Source: Tilletia caries
Taxonomy: Eukaryota > Basidiomycota > Exobasidiomycetes > Tilletiales > Tilletiaceae
Direction: 5' to 3'
Assembly (NCBI GenBank): GCA_032718865.1
Contig: JALUTQ010000046.1
Coordinates: 1,922,001 to 1,986,000, forward strand
Length of the DNA: 64,000 bases
Shown in pieces: positions 1 through 9,981 of this stretch (positions within the stretch are counted from its first letter, which is position 1; each line of letters begins with the position of its first letter). Under the pieces are notes generated by a model, which searched no databases, was not told the origin of the DNA, and saw only the letters and a list, made by a program, of their open reading frames with translations. The position numbers and the translations under genes are program-made.

Positions 1-430
1 ATTAACCATCCGACATTGTTGCGGTATTGACTCCAGTGCCATCCTGAAGCTCTCAACGGATGATGACGCCTGTTTTTATCCCCTGCGCGTATCTCGAAGA
101 TGCCTATTTTTCTCGGAATTCCGCACATTGCTGCGGAACTTTTTGCGGAATTCCGGCGGAGCGCACTCAAAATGTGGTCACGTGACCCTTCTTTTCGACT
201 ATCACGTGACCTCACAGCTCCGTCGGAACTCCGCGGAAATTCCGCCGGAATTTTCACACAATTTTGACGACTCCGCACTCCGCACTTTTGGCTAGTAGGC
301 CCAGGATTGGGCTCCGCCTCCGCACAAATTCCGGCGGAGTCCTCCAGGCGGACTCCGTGCTTTTTTAAGGTCAAAAATTTGTCAAAAGTGAGCTCCGCGC
401 TCCGCCTCCGGCGGAGCCCTCCGTCGGAGG
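1..430. repeat. CTCCG/CGGAG-rich low-complexity repeat tract
   Basis: No coding frame is visible. The tract is packed with variants of the words CTCCGC, GCGGAATTCC and TCCGGCGGAG on both strands, so many short stretches are inverted repeats of each other. Two TCACGTGAC palindromes flank a short spacer near 177-210. The tract ends where the DUF6589-like frame opens and may mark an insertion or truncation that removed the 5' part of that gene. It is not a TTAGGG-type telomere repeat. The tract probably continues to the left of the window. Confidence 0.5.
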
Positions 431-431
431 A

Positions 432-1647
432 GTGCGGAGTCCGCAAAACCCCAGCTCCGCGTCAACTCCGGGGACAACCTTAGTCGCCAACGCTCTCCGC
501 AAGCACCGGCAGCCTCCAGAAGAGAACGACGGCCAGCAAGACGAACCTGCACCGGCGCGACGAGCAGGTACACAGCGTCCCGAGGAGGCTGTTTGTCCTT
601 CGACAGGTCTTCAAGAATGCGAGCATCCAAAGGACGAGTTTGACGACCTCGACTACGAAACATTCATGCGAATCAGCGAGGAGGCCGTACGGAATATGAT
701 TGGGACAGGATCTTCCGACATGGTGGACGAGCATGAGCACCAAGACGACTTTGCCTTGCAAAGCAGGTTGATGCTCCTCGACATTGGTCTGTTCATCGAG
801 CTTCAGCACGCGATCAAGAACGGCGATCCAGGACGGATGCTGGTGGTCAACAAGCAGCTGGTTCCACGATTCCAGGCATCTGGCCAACACAACTACGTCG
901 CCGAACTGCTGGATATCCTTGTGACGATTCGCTACGAGCTACCTCCCCCTCTGCGTGCCGTCATGCTCTCAAGTTTCCTCGTCAATCCTAAGGGCAAGCC
1001 GGACACGTTCACTCCCATCGACCACGTTCAAGAAAAACTTCGTCTTCGAGCTCAAGAACTCGTGGCCTGTGGGAGGAACAACGAAGTCACTCCAGTACAA
1101 GAGTGTTATCGGCTCGCTGCTGGAGGTCCTTTCGAACTTGAAGATGGGCTTCTGGAAGGACTTGGGTATCAGTGGCCAAAACCAAGAGGATTCGGACAAG
1201 AAGAGGAACGCTACCATCGACTCTCTCCGGATCGACTTCGATCGTTATGCGGTCTTCGAATGGGATCAAGCGGGACGGAGCTGTGACACCTTCGAGGTAC
1301 TGCGCGGCGATACTGTCAAGGAAAAGAAGGACCGACTGAGGAAGCAGGGCAGGCCAGTCGGACGGGTTCGGCAGCTCAAGAACGTGGCCTGCGACATGTT
1401 CAAGACCGGTATGCTCGCACTCGAAGGCAAGACAAGTGCCACCGGCACGTTTCAGCGATGGGTCAGGCGTCGAGCAGCAGCGATGAACAAGGAGGGAGCC
1501 GCTTCCATCACGATTGACGATCAAGACGCTGTCGACATTCCTGACGACGATGACGACGACGTTGTCGATGGAGAACCTTTCGGTATCAGCGTTGTATCGG
1601 GTAACGTCGACGAGTTCGAGGAGCTGGGAGATGACAATGGAATCTAG
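432..1647 (+). pseudogene. DUF6589-like protein, C-terminal part, frameshifted
   Basis: The first frame (from 432) contains LVPRFQASGQHNYVAELLDI and LVNPKGKPDTFTPIDHVQEK. This is the pattern of the basidiomycete DUF6589 family: a conserved 'lived-in' helical region, then a WLVNPTGKP-like motif, then a D-x-VQE motif. After about 1030 the family-like sequence continues only in the +1 frame (FVFELKNSW, then GFWKDLGISGQ), ending in an Asp-rich tail and a stop at 1645-1647. The shift lies near an AAAAA run. Only the C-terminal portion of a normally much longer protein is present, because the upstream DNA is repeat. The gene is convergent with the RecQ-like helicase, with about 20 bp between stops. 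The function of DUF6589 proteins is unknown; in fungi they often accompany repeats. The family assignment comes from memory of the motif pattern. Confidence 0.55.
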
Positions 1648-1666
1648 TGCATTCCAAATACGCAGA

Positions 1667-4409
1667 CTACTTCTTCTTGGTCTGGACGGTCCTCTGTTTC
1701 CTCGAAGTAGCTCGAGCATACAGTCCAGCCATCCACATCTCTGCCCAGGTCTCTCCTTCCTCCGGCTTTCGTTGCTCGAGCCATGCCTTGGATGGGCATA
1801 CTTTGTTATCACCTGTAGAACCCCAAGGTGAGTATCATGAACGAGGTAGTGTGAAGGCACACAGCGCCATACTCACTTCGATGGCCTCTTCCTTCCACCG
1901 TACCAGCACCAGTTCTGCGGTTGATCTCCTTGCAGATCGTGCACTCGGAGACCTACGGCGGCAAAGGATTCTGATCAGATGGGCATTGTAGGAGAAGTCG
2001 CTGCTGCTGAAGGTATGTACTCACGGTTGTGTTGGATCCCGACGCTTCTGCCTGCTGAGCTTGCTGAACAGCTTGCTGCACGCGCAGTTGACGATCTCTC
2101 TCCGCACGCAGCATCCGCTCTGCTTCTCTCTTCTTGCGAATCTCCTCCGCCCTCTGCTGAGCCGCTCGCTGAACTTCTTCCCGCTCCTGCTCCCTCCTCT
2201 CCCGGTCTTCCCGCAGCAGATCCTCAACTACGACTTGGAGCTCCGGCAACACTTCCGACTTGAAGCGCATGTTGACGAACGAACTCAAACGTGAGTCGCC
2301 TTGCTCGATATTGTGGGCAATCGTCTTGAGGTTGCTGACGACGGATTCGATGGCTTGCATGCTCAGGAAGGCATCGATGCCCATTCTGCCTGCTCGGTTG
2401 GTTCCTTTCCATTTCGTTCGCCACTGCTCTGCCCGCCACTCCTCAAGGCGGACCTGCAAGGCCTTTTGAAGAGCCATTACTCCGGGGAGGGCGGGAATCA
2501 CTGGAGGCGGTGGAGGCTTTCGTTCGTAGGGAAGGTCGGGCAAGGGTTCAGGATTGCAGGTTGTGCAGCAACGCAGCTTTCGATCATCAGGTACGTGACG
2601 ACTGGAAGAGTATAGCTCGCTGTGCGTGGGTAACAGCTCTTTCTCCGGTTGCTGCAGATAATCGAGAACGAGCTGTCGGATGCATGCGGTACGGGCAAGC
2701 CCGTGAGCGGACAGTGCGAGGAGCTCGTCATCTACCATCTTGCGCGCCGCTGGCGCCTCCTTCTCGCCGGCTCGCATCACTGCTGCGTCTTTGGCCAAGG
2801 ACGGAAGGTCGTCCAGGTGCTGAGGGGCGGGCGGATCTTGAATGGGGAGAAGCTGTCCGGTTGTCGCGAGGGCCTTCTTCGTTTCCGGATCGATATGCGT
2901 CGGTTCGACAAAGCAGATCTCTTCCGCCTCGTCCGCAAAGTCCCTACCGGCTCGACCCGCACGCTGCCACCATGCCGAAACGCTGCCGAAAAGCTTGGGC
3001 TGGATCACCCTCTTGACCGGACGACAATCGGCGCCCATACCGAAGGCATCGGTACAGATCGCGATTAGAGTCTTTCCCGTCAAGATTCGAGAATGAACCA
3101 CTTCGAGGTGCTCTTCCGACATATCGGCGTGGTAGACATCAACGGCATCGTCGAAACCGGCGCGCACACACCACTCGTTGATGACGCGGTGCATTGATGT
3201 AGCTAAGTCCTTGTTGTTGATATAGATCAACGTGACAGGGAACTGACGCGTTCTTTCCTCTACAGATGCAGCTGAATCGACGCCGTGCCACAGTTCCGGC
3301 ATGACGGATAGGATATCGAGGAAGGACGCGGCCGGATAGCGCATCGGCAAGATCCGCAAGAACAGGTTCGGTCGATCGGTGCCCACATCGATGACAGATG
3401 GATTACGCAGGTTGAGTGTCGATTGGCAGGCCTCCCGTGCTTCTGGTGTCAATGTTGCTGACATGATCAGGACAGGGACCGACAGGTGTCTGCGTACTTG
3501 TCCAAGCTGGAGGAACTTCGGACGGAAGTCGCGACCCCACTGGTCGAGCGTGTGTGCCTCGTCGAAGATGAATGCGACGGCTCGTTGACGGAAACGATCA
3601 TTCCGCAAGACGATGTCGAGGAAATCGCCTTCAGTCGCGGTCTCGGCGGTCGTGAAGACGAGGCGATACTCGCCATCCCGGATGGATCGCAGGTGGGCTG
3701 GGCTCTTGTTGGTGCTGTCCGCGTAGGTTGCACGGTCCTTGAATCTGTTGAAGGAGGGAAGCATTTAGTGAGTTATGCGGCTCAAGATGATGTCAAGACT
3801 GAAGGGTTGGATCGCTAACCTTTCTGCCATCTCTGAGGTCAACGACTGCAGGGGCTCGATGATCACGATAACCCCGTCTGGGAGCAGGTGATCCAGATGC
3901 TCGAATGCTTGTCCTTTGCCGGTGGACGTCGGAGAAATGTAGATCGTATCGCGGCCCATTCGCACGCTGTCGGCTACCACAATTTGACTGGGTTTCGGAG
4001 GATGGTGAAGATCTGATCGGGCGAGGATGGCGATAGTCTCTGGGCACAGCTGTGGAGAGGGAGGATATCATAAGGGTTCATTGGGGAAAACGAGGAAGAA
4101 GCAGGAAGAAGATGTCAGTACTGTTCAGAATAAATGAAGATAAGTTCAGCATCGTCTCCATTCTCATCAATGGTTTACCTTCGCTCGCTTCGCCCATCTA
4201 GTTTCTTCATTCCCGCCCTCGTCTGCGCGCATTCGTTTCCCGAGACTGCCTTTAGGAATGATCGCGCTGCCGCTATGTGAAGTCCTCGATTGTTGCGGTC
4301 GTTGCTGTGCCTGTAATGGCATACATGCGCTCGAATTGGCTCGAAACGGGAATACATGAGCACCAAGAGATGCTCGAGACCTCCAGCTATACATTACCGT
4401 GCTCGGCAT
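1667..4409 (-). CDS. RecQ-like DEAH helicase (telomere/repeat-associated type), five exons
   Basis: Superfamily 2 helicase. Predicted minus-strand exons are 4409-4179, 4049-3820, 3744-2025, 1952-1877 and 1812-1667, and all four introns (129, 75, 72 and 64 bp) keep codon phase. Motifs in order: a Walker A region ISPTSTGKGQAFE in exon 2; then, in exon 3, DEAH (FIFDEAHTLDQWG), motif III (LIMSATL), motif V (CTDAFGMGADC) and motif VI (QRAGRAGRD). A Glu/Arg-rich coiled segment follows, then a C-terminal CxxC (ECTICKEI) and a further Cys. The residue after the P-loop Lys is Gly rather than the usual Ser/Thr, which may weaken Mg-ATP binding. The motif set matches RecQ-type helicases that fungi carry near telomeres and in repeats. 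No RQC or HRDC domain was recognised. The first exon and the start (4409) are the least certain parts. Confidence 0.75.
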
Positions 4410-5582
4410 CGTTCCTGTTGGTAGTAGTGGAGTATTTGAACTGTGTTGAGGAGGATAATGATGACGGGAAGGTCAAGGTCTGCGAACAGGTCAGCTAGCA
4501 CTCTGAGAGGGTCAGCTTTCATCCACCATAACTCGACAACCACTGATCAGAATGAGCTCAGACTTGGGCAGCATACGTTTGAGCACATGTATAATCTATT
4601 ACTGGAGTTTGAGGTCATTCTAGATTGGTCGTTGCAATCTCTAATGGGCACCTTTGGAGTGGGATCAGACTGCCTACGCGGACATCCAAGTGTTGACACT
4701 GGCAGCTTCCGGCATTTGCTTTTGCTGCCACGTGACACACGAGTGATCACCACACATGCTGGTGATCATCACATGTCCGCAACGGCTGTCTGAACTATGA
4801 GACTACTGACAGCTCCCAAGTCCCACTTTTGTTTCCTTTCTCATACAGCTAACATCTGCTACACTTCCGCTTATCTTCTTTGAGCCCTTTGCCTCTCGCG
4901 CCCAACACGACGCGTACCTAGATGTCGCTGCTTGCTCAATGCTCTCGTCTTCCTTGTCCTCCCCTTCTGCATTCCTCTCACAGGTCACAACGTCTACTTG
5001 CTTCTCTCCCTTTGCAGTTTGCCTTTCTTACACCGATCGCAGGGCCCTCCACAACTTCAAGGTATGTGTGCTCATCCACCTTCGGCTGCCGCAGATCTTC
5101 TCACTCACTCACTCACTCACTCACTTCTCGTTCACGTTGACAGACTCATCAACCAGGCTAGCCATGACCGGTGTTCTCCTGCAATCTCGAGCGAGCCGCT
5201 GTCGGTCCTCCGGCCTCCCACTTACACAGCACACTCGTTCTCACTTCTCGAGCCAGAAGAATGTCTTTCACCTATTCATTGTTGGCACTTGGCATAGCAT
5301 TTATCTGCAATCCACTTCATCGTTTTCAATGTCCAATATGCTGTCTGAAGGCTGAGAGTAAGGAGCAGAAGCAAGCTAGAAATGTACATAGGTAGACAGT
5401 GGTGGATTGCGGTCTATTTCGTCTAAGTTCTGTGTGGAAATGGCAGTCCGGGTCGCTCCTTGCAAGTGTGCTCAGGCGTGTTTGTGCACGCCGCGGCTTC
5501 TGGCCATTGAGCAATTCATTACGGCCGAGAGAGCATCACGTGAGCGACATTACAGCACACACACACGCCTGAGTTTCTGAGG
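4410..5582. other. Non-coding stretch left of the pogo-1 remnant
   Basis: No convincing coding exon is seen on either strand. The stretch is pyrimidine-rich on the plus strand between 4850 and 5300 and holds a (TCAC)n microsatellite of about six units at 5101-5125. The left end of the pogo-1 transposon should lie here, because the transposase reading continues into 5607-5583 on the minus strand, but no terminal inverted repeat or TA duplication could be matched by eye. Confidence 0.4.
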
Positions 5583-5607
5583 CTAGGTATCTGGCTGCAT
5601 TGCTTTA
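5583..5607 (-). pseudogene. pogo-1 transposase remnant, C-terminal side of the E1/E2 insertions
   Basis: Removing E1 and E2 and one copy of each target duplication joins this stretch to the pogo-1 transposase sequence that ends at 21316. The open frame then continues in phase for a few codons (VKAMQPDT) to a stop at 5583-5585. DDE_1 transposases typically continue at this point into a further helical segment, so the element was probably already damaged. This remnant is the main evidence that E1 inserted into pogo-1. Confidence 0.5.
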
Positions 5608-5858
5608 CACAGTAAAACGCAGGTCACGGCTGAGAGGCGGCATGGGCGGTTCAGACGCGGCAGAGACGCTGCAGCTCAGGAACGAAGTCTTGTCTGAAAA
5701 GTCTGAAAACAGAGTCTCGGCTCAGACGCGGTTCAGACGCGGTTCCATCAGGTTGCCCAGCATGACGTTCGAAGAACGAGAACTTGGAGAAATTTGAGGA
5801 TCTGCCCCGCTACCGGCTACACCCAGCGGCCCAGCACACTCATTCCTCCTCACTCGCC

Positions 5859-8800
5859 ATGAAGCGCAGAGATCAGCGCGTCCTCTGCTGGTGTCACGGC
5901 CGCTGCGCAAGGCAGGGGGACGAGTCCCGCACAATCACATCTCGTTCAAGAGACCGCCACATTGCGGCCGACAAGGACGAGGTCAGCCGCGCGAAGACTC
6001 TCGGGTACCCGCCAGCAAGAGCGCTTCTTCTTGCTCTACAGCGGAACGAGGGGCAGATTGCAGTGGAGGCGGAAGCGGAGCAGAGGGCGGCGGAGGAGAA
6101 GGAGGATCAGGAACAAGAGGAGGAGGAGGAGGACCAGCAGCAGCAGCAGTAGGAGGAGGAGGAGGAGGAGGAGGAGGAGGAGGAGGAGGAGGAGGAGGAG
6201 GAGGAGGAGGAAGCTTATGGCCAAAACCTCGGACCATCCTCAGATGACGGCTTCGGCAACGGTTTTCCCCTTGCCGACGATGTGGACATGTCTGGGAGCG
6301 AGGACGAAGGACAAGGAGGTGAGCCCGTCGCCTCAGATTTGCTGCTTTTTCCTTGGAGACAGTGCTCCGAGTGACGGCGACGATGACGAGGAGAGCGACG
6401 GCAATTTGGAACGGTATCGGGATCACAGCAATTCTGATAGCGACGGAGAAGAAGAGGGACGCGCAAGACAGCCAGCGGCAGCAGCCGGAGGAGCGAGAGA
6501 TCGATACACGCGCTCGACTTATGCGCAAGACCGCTTTAACGAGCTAGTAGACGATTACGATCCAGGTCCGATGCCCAGGCGACAGGGAAGAGGACTCCGA
6601 TTCCAAGACCTTACCCCCAGCGAGCAGGAAACGGTTCGACACCTTCAAACTTGGGTCGAGGTGGACGGGACGGAGCGGGTCTACAGCGGCTTCGCAAAAC
6701 GCTACAACGATCGAAATCCGACTATCAATATCCTCAGCAAGAAGCGGGCTCTGACTTTGGTGAAGTCAGTGACGGGCATCGAGCAGAACGAGCACGATAT
6801 GTGCGTCAACTCGTGCATTGCCTACGTCGGCCCGAACGCAGATTTGGATCATTGCCCACATGTGAGAGATGGAGAGGTTTGTGGCGAGCCTCGCTTTGAT
6901 CGAACCGGAAAGCCGCGGCGCAGATACATCACTCTTCCTCTCCTTCCCAGAATTCGCGCTCAGTTTCGATCTCAACAGACGAGCTCCTACCTTTTCGACC
7001 GCGGTCTACAGTCGAAGAACACGTTTGGAACAGCAGAACACGTCTTCCAGGACTGGCCAGACGGCGAGATCCACCAACACTTGCTTGAAACAGGTCTCTT
7101 TGACGACCCACGATATGACCTGTTCATGCTGAGCACGGACGGCGCGCAGATGTTGAACAAAGCAGACTCGGACGGTTGGATTGTTCTTCTCATTCCACTC
7201 AACACCCCGCTCTCCTCACGCTTCAAAAGGTCCAGCACATTTGTCAGCACCATCATTCCCGGTCCGAAGTCTCCAGGAGACATCGAGTCGTTTCTGTGGC
7301 CGATCATGCAGGAACTGGCACGCGCAGCTTTGGGGTACTGGATCTGGGACGAGGCGAAACAGGAATGGTTCTTGTGGCGGGCTTGCTTGGTTGCTGGGTG
7401 TGCCGATCAGCCAGGATCGACAAAGATCAATGGCATGACAGGATATCAGGGCTACTCGGGCTGCAAGACCTGCCTGATGGTAGCCAACTATCCTGCGAGC
7501 AGGCAGGTGGTCGGGTACTTCCCACTGCGTACGGTGGGTAAGTATGCGGAGGCGAGCTGGGGAAGGACGAGGCGGCAGCGCAACATCGACCGACCGGAGC
7601 TCTACGACCCCTTCAACCTCCCATTGCGCACCAACGAGTCGTTTGCCGAAGCCCTTCAGGAGCTCAGAGAGGCATTGACCGATGCAGAAAGCGCCGAAGT
7701 GCAGCGCAGGACTGGTATCGTACAATTGCCCTTGCTTGCCTTCTCTCCATGCTTCATTCACCCTTCTTTCTTCCCTCCCGACATCTTCCATCTTTTTCGG
7801 ATCCAACATCTCCTCCATCATCTGGACGACCCTCAACGAGAACTTGCCCGGCGACCCTTTCTCGTTCACGGTCGAGCAGGCATCCTTGTTCGGTCAGCTG
7901 GTCGAAGATGCAGGGATTGACCTCCCCAGTTGCTTCGCTGCTTCCGCTCCCCGAAACCCCTTCGAGCATGCAGCCAACTACAAGTTTCACGAGTGGTCAT
8001 CGATGACCTACTACTACCTGCTTCCTTTCTTGCTGTCCGTCGGAGCACCAATCGCGGTGGTAGAGATGATCGGCCATCTCGTCCAGGGCGTACGGCTGAC
8101 GATGTCCAACAACGGGGTATCCACCCGACAGCTTGCTTCCATTCAGGAACACTTCTCAGGATTTGTCCATGCTTGGGAGCGGCTCTTCGTGAGCGATGAT
8201 CTCTCCAGGATTCACCGGTCAAGGTATGTCTCCCTGCTCTCGCTCTGCTGCCATCGCATCTTCTTGGTTCTTGAATCAACAACTCACACAGCACACTTCC
8301 TTGCAGCATTTCCGTCCATCAATTGCTGCACGTTGCCACGTTCGTCTATTGGCACGGAAGCTTGCGGACCTCTTCTCAAGCGCGATGCGAACGGGAGATT
8401 GGGCTTGCCAAACGCTCCGTGCGTTCCAAGAAAGCTCCGTTCCCCAACATTGCCAACAACATCGTTCAGCGCGAACACATGCGTGTCGTCAGCATCATGA
8501 CCGAGAGCAACCTTGCTCCTCCTGGCGACGAAGAGAAGCGCATGACTTTGTCCGTGCGGCCCAATGACAACCATCGACCCAGTGAGGAGGTTGACGATAT
8601 CGTGATGCCGCTCCTTGAACGACTCGTCCGCGACCGTATCATCACCGTCGCAAACCCCTTTGCGCACCCGCGATGCAAGCTCACTCTACCTTCCGGCCAG
8701 TCAATTAGGGGAACGCAGATGGACGAGAACGCCAAGCGAAGGTGCTCTCGCTTTGCTGCATCAGGCGGAGTGTATGCTGAAGCATACTGTTTTGTTGTGA

Positions 8801-9054
8801 TCGGGAACGAAGAGGATGAACTGCCAACAAAGGTCATTTCACCCAATCAGGCCTATGCGCTGGCTCGAGAAATTGGCAACATCGAGACCACGTTGGGCAT
8901 CACTCGGGGATCGTGGACGGACCAGTGGGTTCTGGTTGATATCAAGGACATCGTAGAGCCCATCGGGATCCTCGAGCTGGACGATTATGTGTACATCTTG
9001 CGGAAACCAACGTGGTACGAGGACGAAGACGACGAGAAGGAGGACGCTTTTTGA
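5859..9054 (+). pseudogene. E1 Tnp2-type transposase, broken reading frame
   Basis: Transposase of the Tnp2 (Transposase_21) family, a DDE enzyme that cuts out and reinserts the element. The N-terminus has the Cys-rich start RVLCWCHGRCA followed by an Arg/His patch, then acidic low complexity. The core has MCVNSCIAYVG, a CPH...C zinc-like group, the hallmark FMLSTDGAQM (catalytic Asp region), STIIPGPKSPGDIESFLWP, and MTGYQGYSGCKTC. Breaks: an in-frame TAG at 6150-6152 between poly-Q and a long GGA (poly-E) run; a frame change between about 6319 and 6362, which may be an intron; and one extra T in the T run at 7793-7797. An intron at 8224-8306 leads to the last exon, which ends in an acidic tail at 9054. 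It is clearly homologous to the E2 transposase along its whole length. Confidence 0.8.
6151..6211 (+). repeat. (GGA)n trinucleotide run in the E1 transposase
   Basis: About twenty GGA/GAG units in a row, preceded by a short CAG run. In the transposase frame they would encode poly-Glu after poly-Gln. A TAG at 6150-6152 separates the two, apparently a CAG-to-TAG change. Length slippage here would shift nothing if it is in threes. Confidence 0.85.
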
Positions 9055-9981
9055 CAATGCTTGTGGGCTTGTGGCTGTGAGTACGCTTCGTCTTCTAGCG
9101 GATAGCCTTTGAAGTGTGTATTGTGATGCTGTTCTCTTCATCCTTGACCCACAGCAGCGAGCCACGAGCGGAAACCGTGGTTGCTTCACTCTTCTCCTTC
9201 TCTTGACTCAGCTCTCCCGCTACTTCGCTTTGCATCTCGATTGACCCGCCTTCTCGTCAACTGGACCATCACATCATCACTACTCATCAACATGCATCAG
9301 CAATCAGCGTAGCAGGAGTCCGTGAGTTGTACTGCTCTGCTCGTTGATCTCTGAACGTCTGAAGCATGTACTGACATTCCCGTCTTCTCCTCTCATCACG
9401 AACCAGCCCGCACCTTCGCATCAGCAGCAGTGAGTAGTGACCATCGTTATTGGTCAATGGTCATCCACATAACACATTGCACTCATGACTCAGGCTCGGA
9501 CAACCATCTCGACTCGCGACCCCCACGGCACCACGAGCTGTCCGCCATTCCCGACGACATCGAAGTCCAGGATACCCTCGTCATTGCATTCCGTCATCAT
9601 TTGCATCACCGCATACAGTCATACAGATCACTCCTTCCTGCGCTCGCTCCTTCCCTATTCCGGGTCTCGACCCGCATACATGCACCTCTCTCTGGTCTCC
9701 CATCCCTATAGCGTCCCCATTCCACCGCAGATCGTTCCTCATCGCTTCAGCGCGCTCCAGACTTCAAAGCCACAATCCAGCCATCGCATCGTACTCTTGT
9801 CTTTCGTCTTACTAGCCTGAGGTAGTCTGGTCACTGGTGATTGAGTTGTCACTTGTCCGGCATGCGAGTATGTGTTGAAAGTCGATCACATTACCGGCCC
9901 TTCCCTCTCCTAACCATCATCACTACCACCATAACTCCTTCCAAACACTCTCAAACTCACTCTCAACCTCACTCTTTCATC
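9055..9981. other. E1 spacer between transposase and second gene
   Basis: No coding exon is recognised in these 930 bp. The stretch is CAT/CACC-rich and presumably holds the transposase 3' UTR and the 5' region of the second gene. A few GTGAGT...CAG pairs could be UTR introns but cannot be phased. Confidence 0.4.

Noticed and set aside
1..430. Telomere repeat or CRISPR-like array at the left edge
   Set aside because: There is no TTAGGG-type repeat and no regular spacer pattern; the words are irregular and in both orientations.
1667..4409. The RecQ-like gene as a Helitron RepHel
   Set aside because: No Rep (HUH) domain precedes the helicase, and the motifs are RecQ/DEAH type rather than Pif1 type.
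5983..6528. Minus-strand Pro-rich and Leu-rich frames across the GGA run
   Set aside because: They are translations of a trinucleotide repeat with no conserved sequence.
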